From assembly GCA_045649415.1 (NCBI GenBank), contig JAZRPY010000024.1:40220-104219 (forward strand): DNA of 64,000 bases, given 5' to 3'. Below the pieces are notes generated by a model that was not told the origin of the DNA, searched no databases, and saw nothing but the letters and a program-made list of their open reading frames with translations. Positions 53,352-60,759 of the stretch are shown here, in pieces. Position numbers and translations under genes: made by a program. The DNA comes from CAKSQL01 sp045649415. GTDB lineage: Bacteria > Bacillota > Clostridia > UBA1381. How positions within the stretch are numbered: position 1 is the first letter of the stretch; each line of letters starts with the position of its first letter.

Positions 53352-54389
53352 TTATTCTGTCTTTAATAATATCTTAATTGCCTTACCCTTTTCCAAATCA
53401 TCAAATGCCTTTTCAAAGTCCTCTAATTCTCTTACCTCTGATATGTTATCCACATCAAGTCTGCCTGTTTTTAAAAGATTTAATGCAGTTTTCCAGCCTG
53501 TGTAGCTTGAACTCATATTACATTGAATATCTAATGCCTTTGACATAGCATTGTTCCATGGGAAGCTTATCTCCTTCGGCCCTGTCATACCAATTCCACA
53601 AAGAACACCCTTTTTCTTTAATATGTTCACTGATGTTCTCAGTGCCGACTCTGCTCCCGATGCCTCAATCACAATGTCAACGCCATTTGGAGCGTACTTT
53701 TCTCTTATAATTTTTTCTGCATCCTCTTTTTGTACATTTATAAACAAATCACAGCATCCAATTTTCTTGACTGCTTCATATCTTATTCCCTCATCACTAT
53801 CGCAACCACACATAATAACCATTCCTGCTCCTGCAATTTTTGCCATCTGTGCTGCGATTATAGCAATAGGGCCAACTCCCATAACAACCACAATTTCGCC
53901 TGGTATAATTTTTGCCTTCTCCAAAACCTGATGTGCAACAATTGCACATGGCTCTGCAACTGCAGCAGCCTTTAATGACACACCCTCAGGTACCTTGTGT
54001 AGCAGATGCTCAGGCATTTTCATATATTCTGCATACGCACCATCAATTCCCCAACCTATTGAACGCTTATCCATACAAAGCTGAATGTTACCTGTTCTGC
54101 AAAGCTCACATTTTCCACAAGCAAGATTGTGTGGTTCACCAACAACCCAATCACCCTCTTTAAAGTCCCTGACCTTGTCGCCTGTTTTAACGACAGTTCC
54201 CGAGAACTCGTGTCCTATTACAACGGGTGGCCAATAGGGATATTGGTCATGCTTAATATGTATATCCGTTCCACATATTCCCACATAAGCAATTTTAATC
54301 AATACTTCATTTTCATCTATAACAGGCATTTTAATATCCTGCATTTCTAAAAAGCCTTCGCCCTTTTTTGTTTTAACAACTGCTTTCAT
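53352..54389 (-). CDS. Zinc-dependent polyol dehydrogenase (L-iditol 2-dehydrogenase-like)
   Basis: 345 residues. Catalytic zinc in YVGICGTDIH (Cys39) and IGHEFSG (His62, Glu63), structural zinc loop CGKCELCRTGNIQLC (96-110), NAD fold VVVMGVGPIAIIAAQMAK. The first gene of the operon. Sorbitol/iditol-type enzymes oxidise the C2 hydroxyl of polyols. A run of five start-adjacent MDR features and an RBS (AAGAGGG) support the ATG at 54389. Confidence 0.9.
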   Translation of the reverse strand: MKAVVKTKKGEGFLEMQDIKMPVIDENEVLIKIAYVGICGTDIHIKHDQYPYWPPVVIGHEFSGTVVKTGDKVRDFKEGDWVVGEPHNLACGKCELCRTGNIQLCMDKRSIGWGIDGAYAEYMKMPEHLLHKVPEGVSLKAAAVAEPCAIVAHQVLEKAKIIPGEIVVVMGVGPIAIIAAQMAKIAGAGMVIMCGCDSDEGIRYEAVKKIGCCDLFINVQKEDAEKIIREKYAPNGVDIVIEASGAESALRTSVNILKKKGVLCGIGMTGPKEISFPWNNAMSKALDIQCNMSSSYTGWKTALNLLKTGRLDVDNISEVRELEDFEKAFDDLEKGKAIKILLKTE

Positions 54390-54487
54390 AAAATATCCCT
54401 CTTTTCTGAATTATATATTATATTTTATCACATAATTTTTAACATTTATATTAAAAAATCACCAAAAAATATTAAAATCTAACCATA

Positions 54488-54520
54488 AAATAAAGCAAGC
54501 TCAAAAAGCCTGCTTTATTA
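54488..54520 (-). terminator. Terminator after the GH26-like gene
   Basis: AATAAAGCA and TGCTTTATT form the main stem across CTTTTTGAG (minus strand), ending in TTTT. It separates the glycoside hydrolase from the nine-gene operon. Confidence 0.75.
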
Positions 54521-54526
54521 TGCCTT

Positions 54527-56233
54527 TTATTTATACTCCGAAAGCCCTTCTTTAAATGCCTTTAGAGTTTCCTCATTCTCATCTAACCAATAAGGACGAG
54601 CCAACACCTCTTCTCCCGATACCTTGACATCATAATCGGCGCTATTGAACCAGAATGCCATTTTTATATTAGGATATTTCTTTATATCCGAGAACATATT
54701 TTTAATCCATTCAGCCTTATCCCCACCAACTGAGCTTGATGCAAACTCGGTTATTAGCCAAGGAAAATTCTTATAGGTTTCGTAATTTCTTTTGTGTATG
54801 TCGGAATAAATATAATCAAATTCCTTCCATACCTCATTATTTCTCTCGGCGTAATAGGTTCCTGTGTTATAGCCTGTTATTCCGAACACCTGAACATATT
54901 CATCCCCGGGATAAAATGCCATTGTCTGATTATATCCGTGAGGAGGGAAGCTTTCGTTGTTTGGATTGAACACCCAGATTGTGTTATCAACTCCTACCTC
55001 CATAAATATATTATATATTCTTCTCCATATTTCAATATATATTTCAGGATCGTTCATAGTGGCACTTATGCCATAGCTTGTCCAGTCCGAGTTCATTTCA
55101 TTGTTCAGCCTGAAAAGTATTGGATGTCCATACTCCTTAATCTGTTTTGCAAGAGTGTATATCTCATCATCCTTTTTCCCATCAATTACATCAAAAACGG
55201 GGTTATAGCCATCAAGATTTTCATTCATCACTGTTGAGGTCTGGATGGTAAGCTCAATAACCTTGTTATCCTTATATGCCTTGTTCATTCCCGAAATTGG
55301 CAAGTCCTCCCCGAGATACAAATATTCAAGCACTCCATCAAATTGATAGTCGAGCTTTTCCTCCAACGTCAATATGTCACTCATATCGTCACATCTCACA
55401 TTTAACGGTTCATATATACCCCACTTAATTTTACCATCGCTATTCACAAGCTCGTCATAAAAGCGCCTTGTTTCCTCCGACCAATTGTCAGGGATTTCGG
55501 GTTTGAAATTGGTGGTATTTCGTGGTGTTCCTGAAACAATAATGTTGTCCTCAAAGCTATACAATGTCCTATATACCTTGTCAATAATCTCATCATTATA
55601 TTCGGGAGCTTTGAACATTACCCTGTAAAACTTTGGTGTGCCTGTGTAGATATAGCAATACACATATGTGTTATACTCTATTTCGCTGTCAGGCGCAGGC
55701 TGACGCGACAAAGCTATAATCTGCACCCAGTTTTTATTTATATACTCAATTGCATCTTTATGAATAGTTATTCTGTTATTCTCAAGATATGTATCTGCCA
55801 ACAGATACTTGTTCACATATTCCTTTATATATCCCTTTGTTTTGTCACCCTCTAAGTAGGTGGTATATTCCTTGGACACATACATTGTAAGGTTGTCACC
55901 TTCTGCTTTTATATAGTCCTGCGCCACAGAAAAATCAAACTCTGCATCCATAGGGAAGCCGATAGAAAAGCCTCTTGCGTGGTTTATAACCTGCTTTAGA
56001 CCATCTCCAACCCTTACCTCCATCACATCATTGCCTTGAAAATCGGGATTCTCAACAAGCTCATTATTCTGGTAGTATAAAACATATTCAACCTCTTTTG
56101 GAAGATATTCCTCGGTGAGATTTAAAAATAAGGTTTTAAAAGGCATAGAATATTTCACTAAAAATATACCAAGTATGCCCAATAAAATAACTATCGCAAA
56201 TATAAATAAAACTATTATGCTCTTTTTTTTCAT
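54527..56233 (-). CDS. Membrane-anchored GH26-like glycoside hydrolase
   Basis: 568 residues. An uncleaved membrane anchor spans about 5-26 (SIIVLFIFAIVILLGILGIF). A unique extracellular region follows (about 30-260), possibly a carbohydrate or domain-specific module. The C-terminal half (about 265-568) has GH26-type beta-mannanase features: acid/base Glu379 in HPILFRLNNEMNSDW and nucleophile Glu496 in FPWLITEFASSSVGG, with Trp and Asn residues near. Specificity could be mannan, mixed glucan or a surface polymer. It lies after a divergent gap and is terminated before the catabolic operon. Confidence 0.8.
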   Translation of the reverse strand: MKKKSIIVLFIFAIVILLGILGIFLVKYSMPFKTLFLNLTEEYLPKEVEYVLYYQNNELVENPDFQGNDVMEVRVGDGLKQVINHARGFSIGFPMDAEFDFSVAQDYIKAEGDNLTMYVSKEYTTYLEGDKTKGYIKEYVNKYLLADTYLENNRITIHKDAIEYINKNWVQIIALSRQPAPDSEIEYNTYVYCYIYTGTPKFYRVMFKAPEYNDEIIDKVYRTLYSFEDNIIVSGTPRNTTNFKPEIPDNWSEETRRFYDELVNSDGKIKWGIYEPLNVRCDDMSDILTLEEKLDYQFDGVLEYLYLGEDLPISGMNKAYKDNKVIELTIQTSTVMNENLDGYNPVFDVIDGKKDDEIYTLAKQIKEYGHPILFRLNNEMNSDWTSYGISATMNDPEIYIEIWRRIYNIFMEVGVDNTIWVFNPNNESFPPHGYNQTMAFYPGDEYVQVFGITGYNTGTYYAERNNEVWKEFDYIYSDIHKRNYETYKNFPWLITEFASSSVGGDKAEWIKNMFSDIKKYPNIKMAFWFNSADYDVKVSGEEVLARPYWLDENEETLKAFKEGLSEYK

Positions 56234-56293
56234 AAGAACACCTCTTTTGAAATCGTAACTTAATAATAGGAAAATTCTTAAAAATTTAATATT

Positions 56294-56326
56294 AAAAAAA
56301 GGGGAATTTTAATTTTCCCCTTTTTT
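56294..56326 (-). terminator. Terminator of the ABC transporter operon
   Basis: GGGGAA and TTCCCC (56301-56306 and 56315-56320) flanked by seven As and six Ts. Confidence 0.8.
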
Positions 56327-56342
56327 AATTGTTCTTTAAATA

Positions 56343-57104
56343 TCAGCCGTTATACTTGATAGCCAATGCATTGATTTCGCCATTAGCTTCCATCTCTGCC
56401 AATACTTCGTTAATAGCTGTCAACAACTCTGCGTTGCCCTTCTTAACTGCGATTGCATATTCCTCAGCAGCAAATACCTCTTCGTCCTTAACAATCTTCA
56501 AGCCATTTTCTTCTGCAAGTGCAATACCTGTTGCAGAGTCGATAACCATAGCGTCAAGCTTACCATTCTTAACTTCCTGAACACCATCGATACCACGGCT
56601 TACTCTTAAAATCTGCTCCTCATTTGCTAACAAATCAGTAACAATAGCATCACCTGTGTAGCCTAAAACAACGCCTACCTTAGAAACATTCTTAAGGTCC
56701 TCAGCCTTTGTGATAGTTGTGTTATCAGGAGCTACTACCATAACCTGCTCAGCAACGAAATATGTATCTGAGAAATCAACGCTCTCTCTTCTTTCGTCTG
56801 TTGCAGTCATACCTGCTGCTGCAAAATCTACCTTGCCTGATTGAACAGATGCAATAAGACCTTCAAACTGCATATTTTCAACAACAAGCTCTTTACCAAG
56901 CTTTTCTGCTACCTTAGCAGAAATTTCAATATCGATACCCGCAAATTCACCAACAACGCCTTCGCCCTCGTCTGCAACGAACTCAAATGGTGGGAACTCT
57001 GCATTTGTACCCATAACGATTTGATTTTCCTTGTCTGCTCCACAACCTGCCAACATAGCTACTGCCATAATTGACGCCAAAGCTAAACTAAGTGTCTTTT
57101 TCAT
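56343..57104 (-). CDS. Polar amino acid ABC transporter substrate-binding lipoprotein
   Basis: 253 residues, SBP_bac_3 family. A signal with lipobox (MAVAMLAGCG, Cys21) anchors it to the membrane. The binding-domain opening IVMGTNAEFPPFEFVADEGE is near residue 29, and VDFAAAGMTATDERRESVDF is near residue 95, where the Arg and Asp typically hold the amino acid alpha-groups. Ligands are likely glutamine, arginine, cystine or similar. Third gene after permease and ATPase. Confidence 0.93.
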   Translation of the reverse strand: MKKTLSLALASIMAVAMLAGCGADKENQIVMGTNAEFPPFEFVADEGEGVVGEFAGIDIEISAKVAEKLGKELVVENMQFEGLIASVQSGKVDFAAAGMTATDERRESVDFSDTYFVAEQVMVVAPDNTTITKAEDLKNVSKVGVVLGYTGDAIVTDLLANEEQILRVSRGIDGVQEVKNGKLDAMVIDSATGIALAEENGLKIVKDEEVFAAEEYAIAVKKGNAELLTAINEVLAEMEANGEINALAIKYNG

Positions 57105-57196
57105 AGAATTTTCCTCCTTGAATTTGACGGTTTTTCCGTCTATTATATTATAACACCTTTTGGTGCTATATACTAAAATTGATTTTTTTGTGTCTG

Positions 57197-57919
57197 TTAA
57201 AGCACCTTGCTCAAGAACGACTTTGTTCTTTCATTTTGTGGATTTGAGAATACCTCATCAGGCTTTCCCTGTTCCACAATTACACCCTGGTCCATAAACA
57301 ACACCCTTGATGCAACCTCTCTTGCAAAACCCATCTCGTGCGTTACAACCACCATGGTCATACCTGCATCTGCCAGGTCCTTCATAACTGATAGAACTTC
57401 ACCAACCATTTCAGGGTCCAATGCTGATGTTGGCTCATCAAACAGCATAATTTCAGGATCCATAGCCAAGGCTCTTGCAATAGCAATTCTCTGCTGCTGA
57501 CCACCTGACAATTGTCCTGGATAAGCATCCTTTTTATCAAGCAAACCAACTCTGTTTAAAAGCTCAACTGCCTTTTCCTCTGCCTCTGCTCTCGACATTT
57601 TCTTAACCTTCATTGGTGCTAAGATAATATTGTCCATAATACTAAGGTGTGGGAAAAGATTAAATTGCTGAAACACCATTCCCATCTTTTCTCTTATTTT
57701 ATTAACATCCACCTTAGGAGCATTTATCAGTTCATCATCAATATAGATTTCACCTTCAGTTGGGGTTTCCAACAGATTTAAGCATCTTAAGAATGTACTT
57801 TTTCCTGAGCCTGATGGTCCGATAATAACTACCTTTTCACCCTTTTTTATATGCTCGTCAACTCCGTCGATAACAGTGAGCTTTCCAAAGCTCTTATGAA
57901 GATTTTTTACCTTAATCAT
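57197..57919 (-). CDS. Amino acid ABC transporter ATP-binding protein
   Basis: 240 residues, GlnQ/HisP family. Walker A GPSGSGKST (34-42), Q loop MVFQQFNLFPHLS (about 81), signature LSGGQQQRIAIARALAMDP (about 135-153), Walker B IMLFDEPTSALDPEMVG, switch His in VVVTHEMGF. Between the permease (13 bases upstream) and the binding protein (92-base gap). Confidence 0.97.
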   Translation of the reverse strand: MIKVKNLHKSFGKLTVIDGVDEHIKKGEKVVIIGPSGSGKSTFLRCLNLLETPTEGEIYIDDELINAPKVDVNKIREKMGMVFQQFNLFPHLSIMDNIILAPMKVKKMSRAEAEEKAVELLNRVGLLDKKDAYPGQLSGGQQQRIAIARALAMDPEIMLFDEPTSALDPEMVGEVLSVMKDLADAGMTMVVVTHEMGFAREVASRVLFMDQGVIVEQGKPDEVFSNPQNERTKSFLSKVL

Positions 57920-57931
57920 ATCATTTTCCTC

Positions 57932-58618
57932 CTATCTGCCATCTGAAACTCTGAGTTTCTTTTCAAGCGCATTCAAAAGTATCGTCAAAATCTTGATGAC
58001 TACATAGTACATAACTGCTATTGCAATCAATGGCATTGCATAGCTATAGGTTTTTGCCTGAACGCTTAGTGCAGCAGCAGTCAAGTCTATCTTTGCAACA
58101 TAACCTATAACTGCAGTTTCCTTAACAAGCACTATAAATTCATTTCCCAATGCAGGCAAAATATTTTTTATTGCCTGTGGCATCACAATATGAGTCATAG
58201 TCTGAACGGAATTAAGTCCTAAGGAGCGACCTGCCTCGGTTTGCCCTTTATTTATGGATAAAATTCCACCTCTTATGATTTCTGCCACATATGCACTTGA
58301 GTTTATACCAAAGGCAATTATTGCAACAATTTTTCTGTCAATATTTATTGATGCAAAGATAACAAAGTAAATTATCAAAATCTGCACCATTGTTGGTGTG
58401 CCTCTTATTATGTCAATATAAGTGTTGCAAATCCATCTTAGAATTTTGACCTTGGAAAGCTTACCAAGCGCAAGCATAATTCCTAAAATCAAGCCTAATA
58501 TAACTGAGAACAATGAAAGAACAAGGGTGACCTCCATACCGTCCAAAAACATCTTCCATCTGTTTCCTGTGATAAAAGTACGCTCAAATTCAAACATAAG
58601 CGTATTTAAAAATTCCAT
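57932..58618 (-). CDS. Amino acid ABC transporter permease
   Basis: 228 residues, HisM/GlnP family with five hydrophobic helices. The EAA-type loop GQTEAGRSLGLNSVQTMTHI is near residue 125, and the family's ideal IDIIRGTPTMVQIL is near 65. I set the start at ATG 58618, with GGAGG at 8 bases; longer forms (to 58702) would overlap the promoter. First gene of a three-gene transporter operon. Confidence 0.93.
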   Translation of the reverse strand: MEFLNTLMFEFERTFITGNRWKMFLDGMEVTLVLSLFSVILGLILGIMLALGKLSKVKILRWICNTYIDIIRGTPTMVQILIIYFVIFASINIDRKIVAIIAFGINSSAYVAEIIRGGILSINKGQTEAGRSLGLNSVQTMTHIVMPQAIKNILPALGNEFIVLVKETAVIGYVAKIDLTAAALSVQAKTYSYAMPLIAIAVMYYVVIKILTILLNALEKKLRVSDGR

Positions 58619-58651
58619 TTGCCATTCCTCCATATAAATGATACATATGTT

Positions 58652-58680
58652 ATAATACCAAATTTCCCAAGGTTTTGCAA
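58652..58680 (-). promoter_or_regulatory. Promoter of the amino acid ABC transporter operon
   Basis: Minus strand TTGCAA (58680-58675), 17 bases, TATTAT (58657-58652) preceded by TGG (extended -10). Confidence 0.7.
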
Positions 58681-58762
58681 GGGCTTTTTCATAAATAATC
58701 ATTTTTTTGTATAAAATACAGTCTTTTATACATTCAATTTATAATTATGCACACAAAAAAAT

Positions 58763-58795
58763 GAGCTTTGGAGAATTATCCAAAGCTCTTTTTTT
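58763..58795 (-). terminator. Terminator after the phage-like two-gene unit
   Basis: GAGCTTTGGA, loop GAATTA, TCCAAAGCTC (58763-58788) flanked by A and T runs. Confidence 0.85.
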
Positions 58796-58798
58796 AAA

Positions 58799-58972
58799 TT
58801 ACATCAGGTCTTTATTATCTTCCATAGCCTGATAAAATCTTTCCTTGTCCTCATCGGTTAAGTATCCATACTTTTGCTCATCCTCCATTAAGACGATAGC
58901 ATAGTCCTGTTGATACATACCCGTAAGCACGCAGTTAATAAATGCGTTTATCACTCTTTCATTTCTTTTCAT
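58799..58972 (-). CDS. Small protein downstream of the collagen-like gene
   Basis: 57 residues beginning MKRNERVINAFINCVLTGMY and rich in Asp/Glu at the end. ATG at 58972 follows GGAGGG at 8 bases; it overlaps the preceding gene's end only by ribosome site, indicating coupling. The sequence is helical in appearance and unrecognised. In phage-type tail regions small genes of this size often follow the fibre gene. It may be an assembly partner. Confidence 0.65.
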   Translation of the reverse strand: MKRNERVINAFINCVLTGMYQQDYAIVLMEDEQKYGYLTDEDKERFYQAMEDNKDLM

Positions 58973-58976
58973 TAAA

Positions 58977-60593
58977 TTATCCCTCCAATATCTGCGCCTG
59001 AATGTTGGCAATTACTTTGTTAATGTCCTGATAATATTCAACCTCTACCAATTTGGGTGCAACCGAGGTTAAAATATCAATTGTGTTTTTGTTGCTTGCA
59101 ATAGTTTCTATTCCCTCAACATCCACATACTCTCCTGACATTAAGGGTGCATCAAGGTAAATAGTTTTTTCAAATGGCTCCACAAATGGCTCATACCCTG
59201 TGAATGTGTCTCCTTCTTCAATATGGAGATTCTCGTATGAAATAACACCTTTTGTTGACGAATACAAAATAAATATATATTCATCCTTAACAGCAGGGGT
59301 TTTTTCGCTTCCATATGCATTTCCATAGCTTAAGAACACAGTATTTTGACTTTTTCTTCCAATAACTGCTATTCTTCCCGAAACAGAACTTGATTCTCCA
59401 CTTTCAACCTTACAGATTCCTCTTATCTGATATCTTTTACCAAACTTCATCAACCTACTGAATGATGTAGGATATATTCCAATATAATCAAGATGTGAAA
59501 TTATTATTTTATTTCCCTCCAGTGATGTATTATAAAACTTACTTCCATTAACATAATTGCTTTTTTCTGCAGCATCCTGAACATTGAATATATTTTTGCC
59601 AACTATTCTTATACTTATCTTGTATCTCCCTTGATGTTCTCCATCAGTTACTAAATCACCAACGCCACCTTCAGCACCATATATTCGAAATCGTTTAAAT
59701 TTTTCATTTTTTATATGGTCTGTGAGTACTAAGTCGGTACCTGTTACTTTTGTTGAAGGCAATGCTTTTGACTTTAAGAGGGCAACTGTAGTTTTATCCT
59801 CCTTGTCACCAACAATTTCTTCCATATCGGCGCGAATAGATGCTTTATCATCATCAGTCCAGTAATCAACACCACGAACAGGAGTGTATCCCGGGTCACC
59901 CTTTTCGCCTTGGTTCCCCTTCTCACCTTTTTCGCCCTTGTTGCCTTTAATTCCCTGAACTCCTTGAGGACCGATGTCACCTTTATCTCCTTTGTCACCC
60001 TTGTCCCCTTTTTCTCCTTTTTCTCCCTTTGGTCCTGTTTCACCACGGTCACCTTTTTCGCCCTGAAGTCCCTGAATACCCTGAACACCTTGAACTCCTC
60101 TCGATGGAAGTCCCGAGTCCTTGTAGACTCCCTCTGATGAATCCCATATGTACCAATTACCATTGTCACCAATTTTTGCAACGGAATTTCGTATCATATT
60201 TGATAGGTAGTCCACATACTGCTCCCATACATCACTTGCCGGCTCTTGTGGTGCAGTTGTGTTGATGTTGTAAGCACCCTCATCCACCATAACCTTTACC
60301 CAGTTGGTTGAAATGCGCTTACCTTTCTCGCCTTCTCCCTTTGTGCCATACACTCCTACCTCAAAGCTTCCCTCGTCAGTTATGGCCTCATTAGGCATAA
60401 TGCAAGCTCCTTCTATAATAGCTACAGGTCCAAAGTAGTTTTCTCCCACCTTGAAAACTGCGAAGCCTGACAGGTCATCCCATACCTCATTAAATTCAAA
60501 CTGACAATAGTAGCAATTCAAGCTCCCTGTGTTAACCTTTGAGAGTCCGACGGAAAAGATTTCATCATTTTTGATTGAAAATTGTAATTTTAT
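58977..60593 (-). CDS. Phage tail-fibre-like protein with collagen-type Gly-X-Y repeats
   Basis: About 538 residues. N-terminal part (KLQFSIKNDEIFSVGLSKVN, then CYYCQFEFNEVWDDLSGF) resembles N-terminal domains of prophage baseplate/tail proteins. A collagen-like tract of 24 Gly-X-Y triplets lies at DNA 60098-59883, followed by DPGYTPVRGVDYWTDDD, a motif common before fibre C-termini in Firmicute prophages, and a jelly-roll-like end. SD AAGGAGGA (60608-60601) sits 8 bases before ATA at 60593, which matches the expected start (KLQFSI follows); the first standard codon, TTG at 60521, has no ribosome site and removes the conserved N-terminus. I therefore give 60593 with doubt. It sits alone, without capsid, terminase or integrase genes nearby. 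Confidence 0.78.
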   Translation of the reverse strand: MKLQFSIKNDEIFSVGLSKVNTGSLNCYYCQFEFNEVWDDLSGFAVFKVGENYFGPVAIIEGACIMPNEAITDEGSFEVGVYGTKGEGEKGKRISTNWVKVMVDEGAYNINTTAPQEPASDVWEQYVDYLSNMIRNSVAKIGDNGNWYIWDSSEGVYKDSGLPSRGVQGVQGIQGLQGEKGDRGETGPKGEKGEKGDKGDKGDKGDIGPQGVQGIKGNKGEKGEKGNQGEKGDPGYTPVRGVDYWTDDDKASIRADMEEIVGDKEDKTTVALLKSKALPSTKVTGTDLVLTDHIKNEKFKRFRIYGAEGGVGDLVTDGEHQGRYKISIRIVGKNIFNVQDAAEKSNYVNGSKFYNTSLEGNKIIISHLDYIGIYPTSFSRLMKFGKRYQIRGICKVESGESSSVSGRIAVIGRKSQNTVFLSYGNAYGSEKTPAVKDEYIFILYSSTKGVISYENLHIEEGDTFTGYEPFVEPFEKTIYLDAPLMSGEYVDVEGIETIASNKNTIDILTSVAPKLVEVEYYQDINKVIANIQAQILEG

Positions 60594-60618
60594 TTTAATC
60601 TCCTCCTTGTTTTTTCCA

Positions 60619-60630
60619 AAGTGCGCACTT
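60619..60630. promoter_or_regulatory. Perfect 12-base palindrome in the collagen-like gene leader
   Basis: AAGTGCGCACTT lies between the transcription start and the ribosome site; possible operator or RNA structure. Confidence 0.4.
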
Positions 60631-60642
60631 TTATAATATATT

Positions 60643-60656
60643 CGAATATTTGTTCG
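60643..60656. promoter_or_regulatory. LexA (SOS) box overlapping the transcription start
   Basis: CGAATATTTGTTCG matches the Firmicute LexA consensus CGAAC-N4-GTTCG at nine of ten positions and has the CGAAT...GTTCG form of the Bacillus subtilis recA operator as I recall it. It begins 2 bases downstream of the TATAAT box, so LexA bound there would block initiation. An overlapping ATATTCGAATAT palindrome (60638-60649) is also present. Confidence 0.72.
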
Positions 60657-60657
60657 T

Positions 60658-60686
60658 ATTATATCATATTATTTTTCACATGTCAA
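60658..60686 (-). promoter_or_regulatory. Strong promoter of the collagen-like gene
   Basis: Consensus TTGACA (60686-60681) and TATAAT (60663-60658) with 17-base spacing and TGA before the -10. Confidence 0.9.
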
Positions 60687-60691
60687 TAGAA

Positions 60692-60734
60692 AAAGAGCAA
60701 AAATATGAAATATTTTTTCACATTTTTGCTCTTT
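60692..60734 (-). terminator. Terminator of the capE-capF-capG unit
   Basis: Seventeen-base arms (60692-60708 and 60718-60734, AAAGAGCAAAAAT type) with one G-U or mismatch, on the minus strand followed by TTTTT; abuts the next promoter. Confidence 0.8.
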
Positions 60735-60759
60735 GTCGAATTTTGGCGAAAGATAGAGT

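Noticed and set aside
58977..60593. Complete prophage
   Set aside because: Only a fibre-like gene and one small gene are present; neighbours on both sides are an ABC transporter operon and capsule sugar genes.
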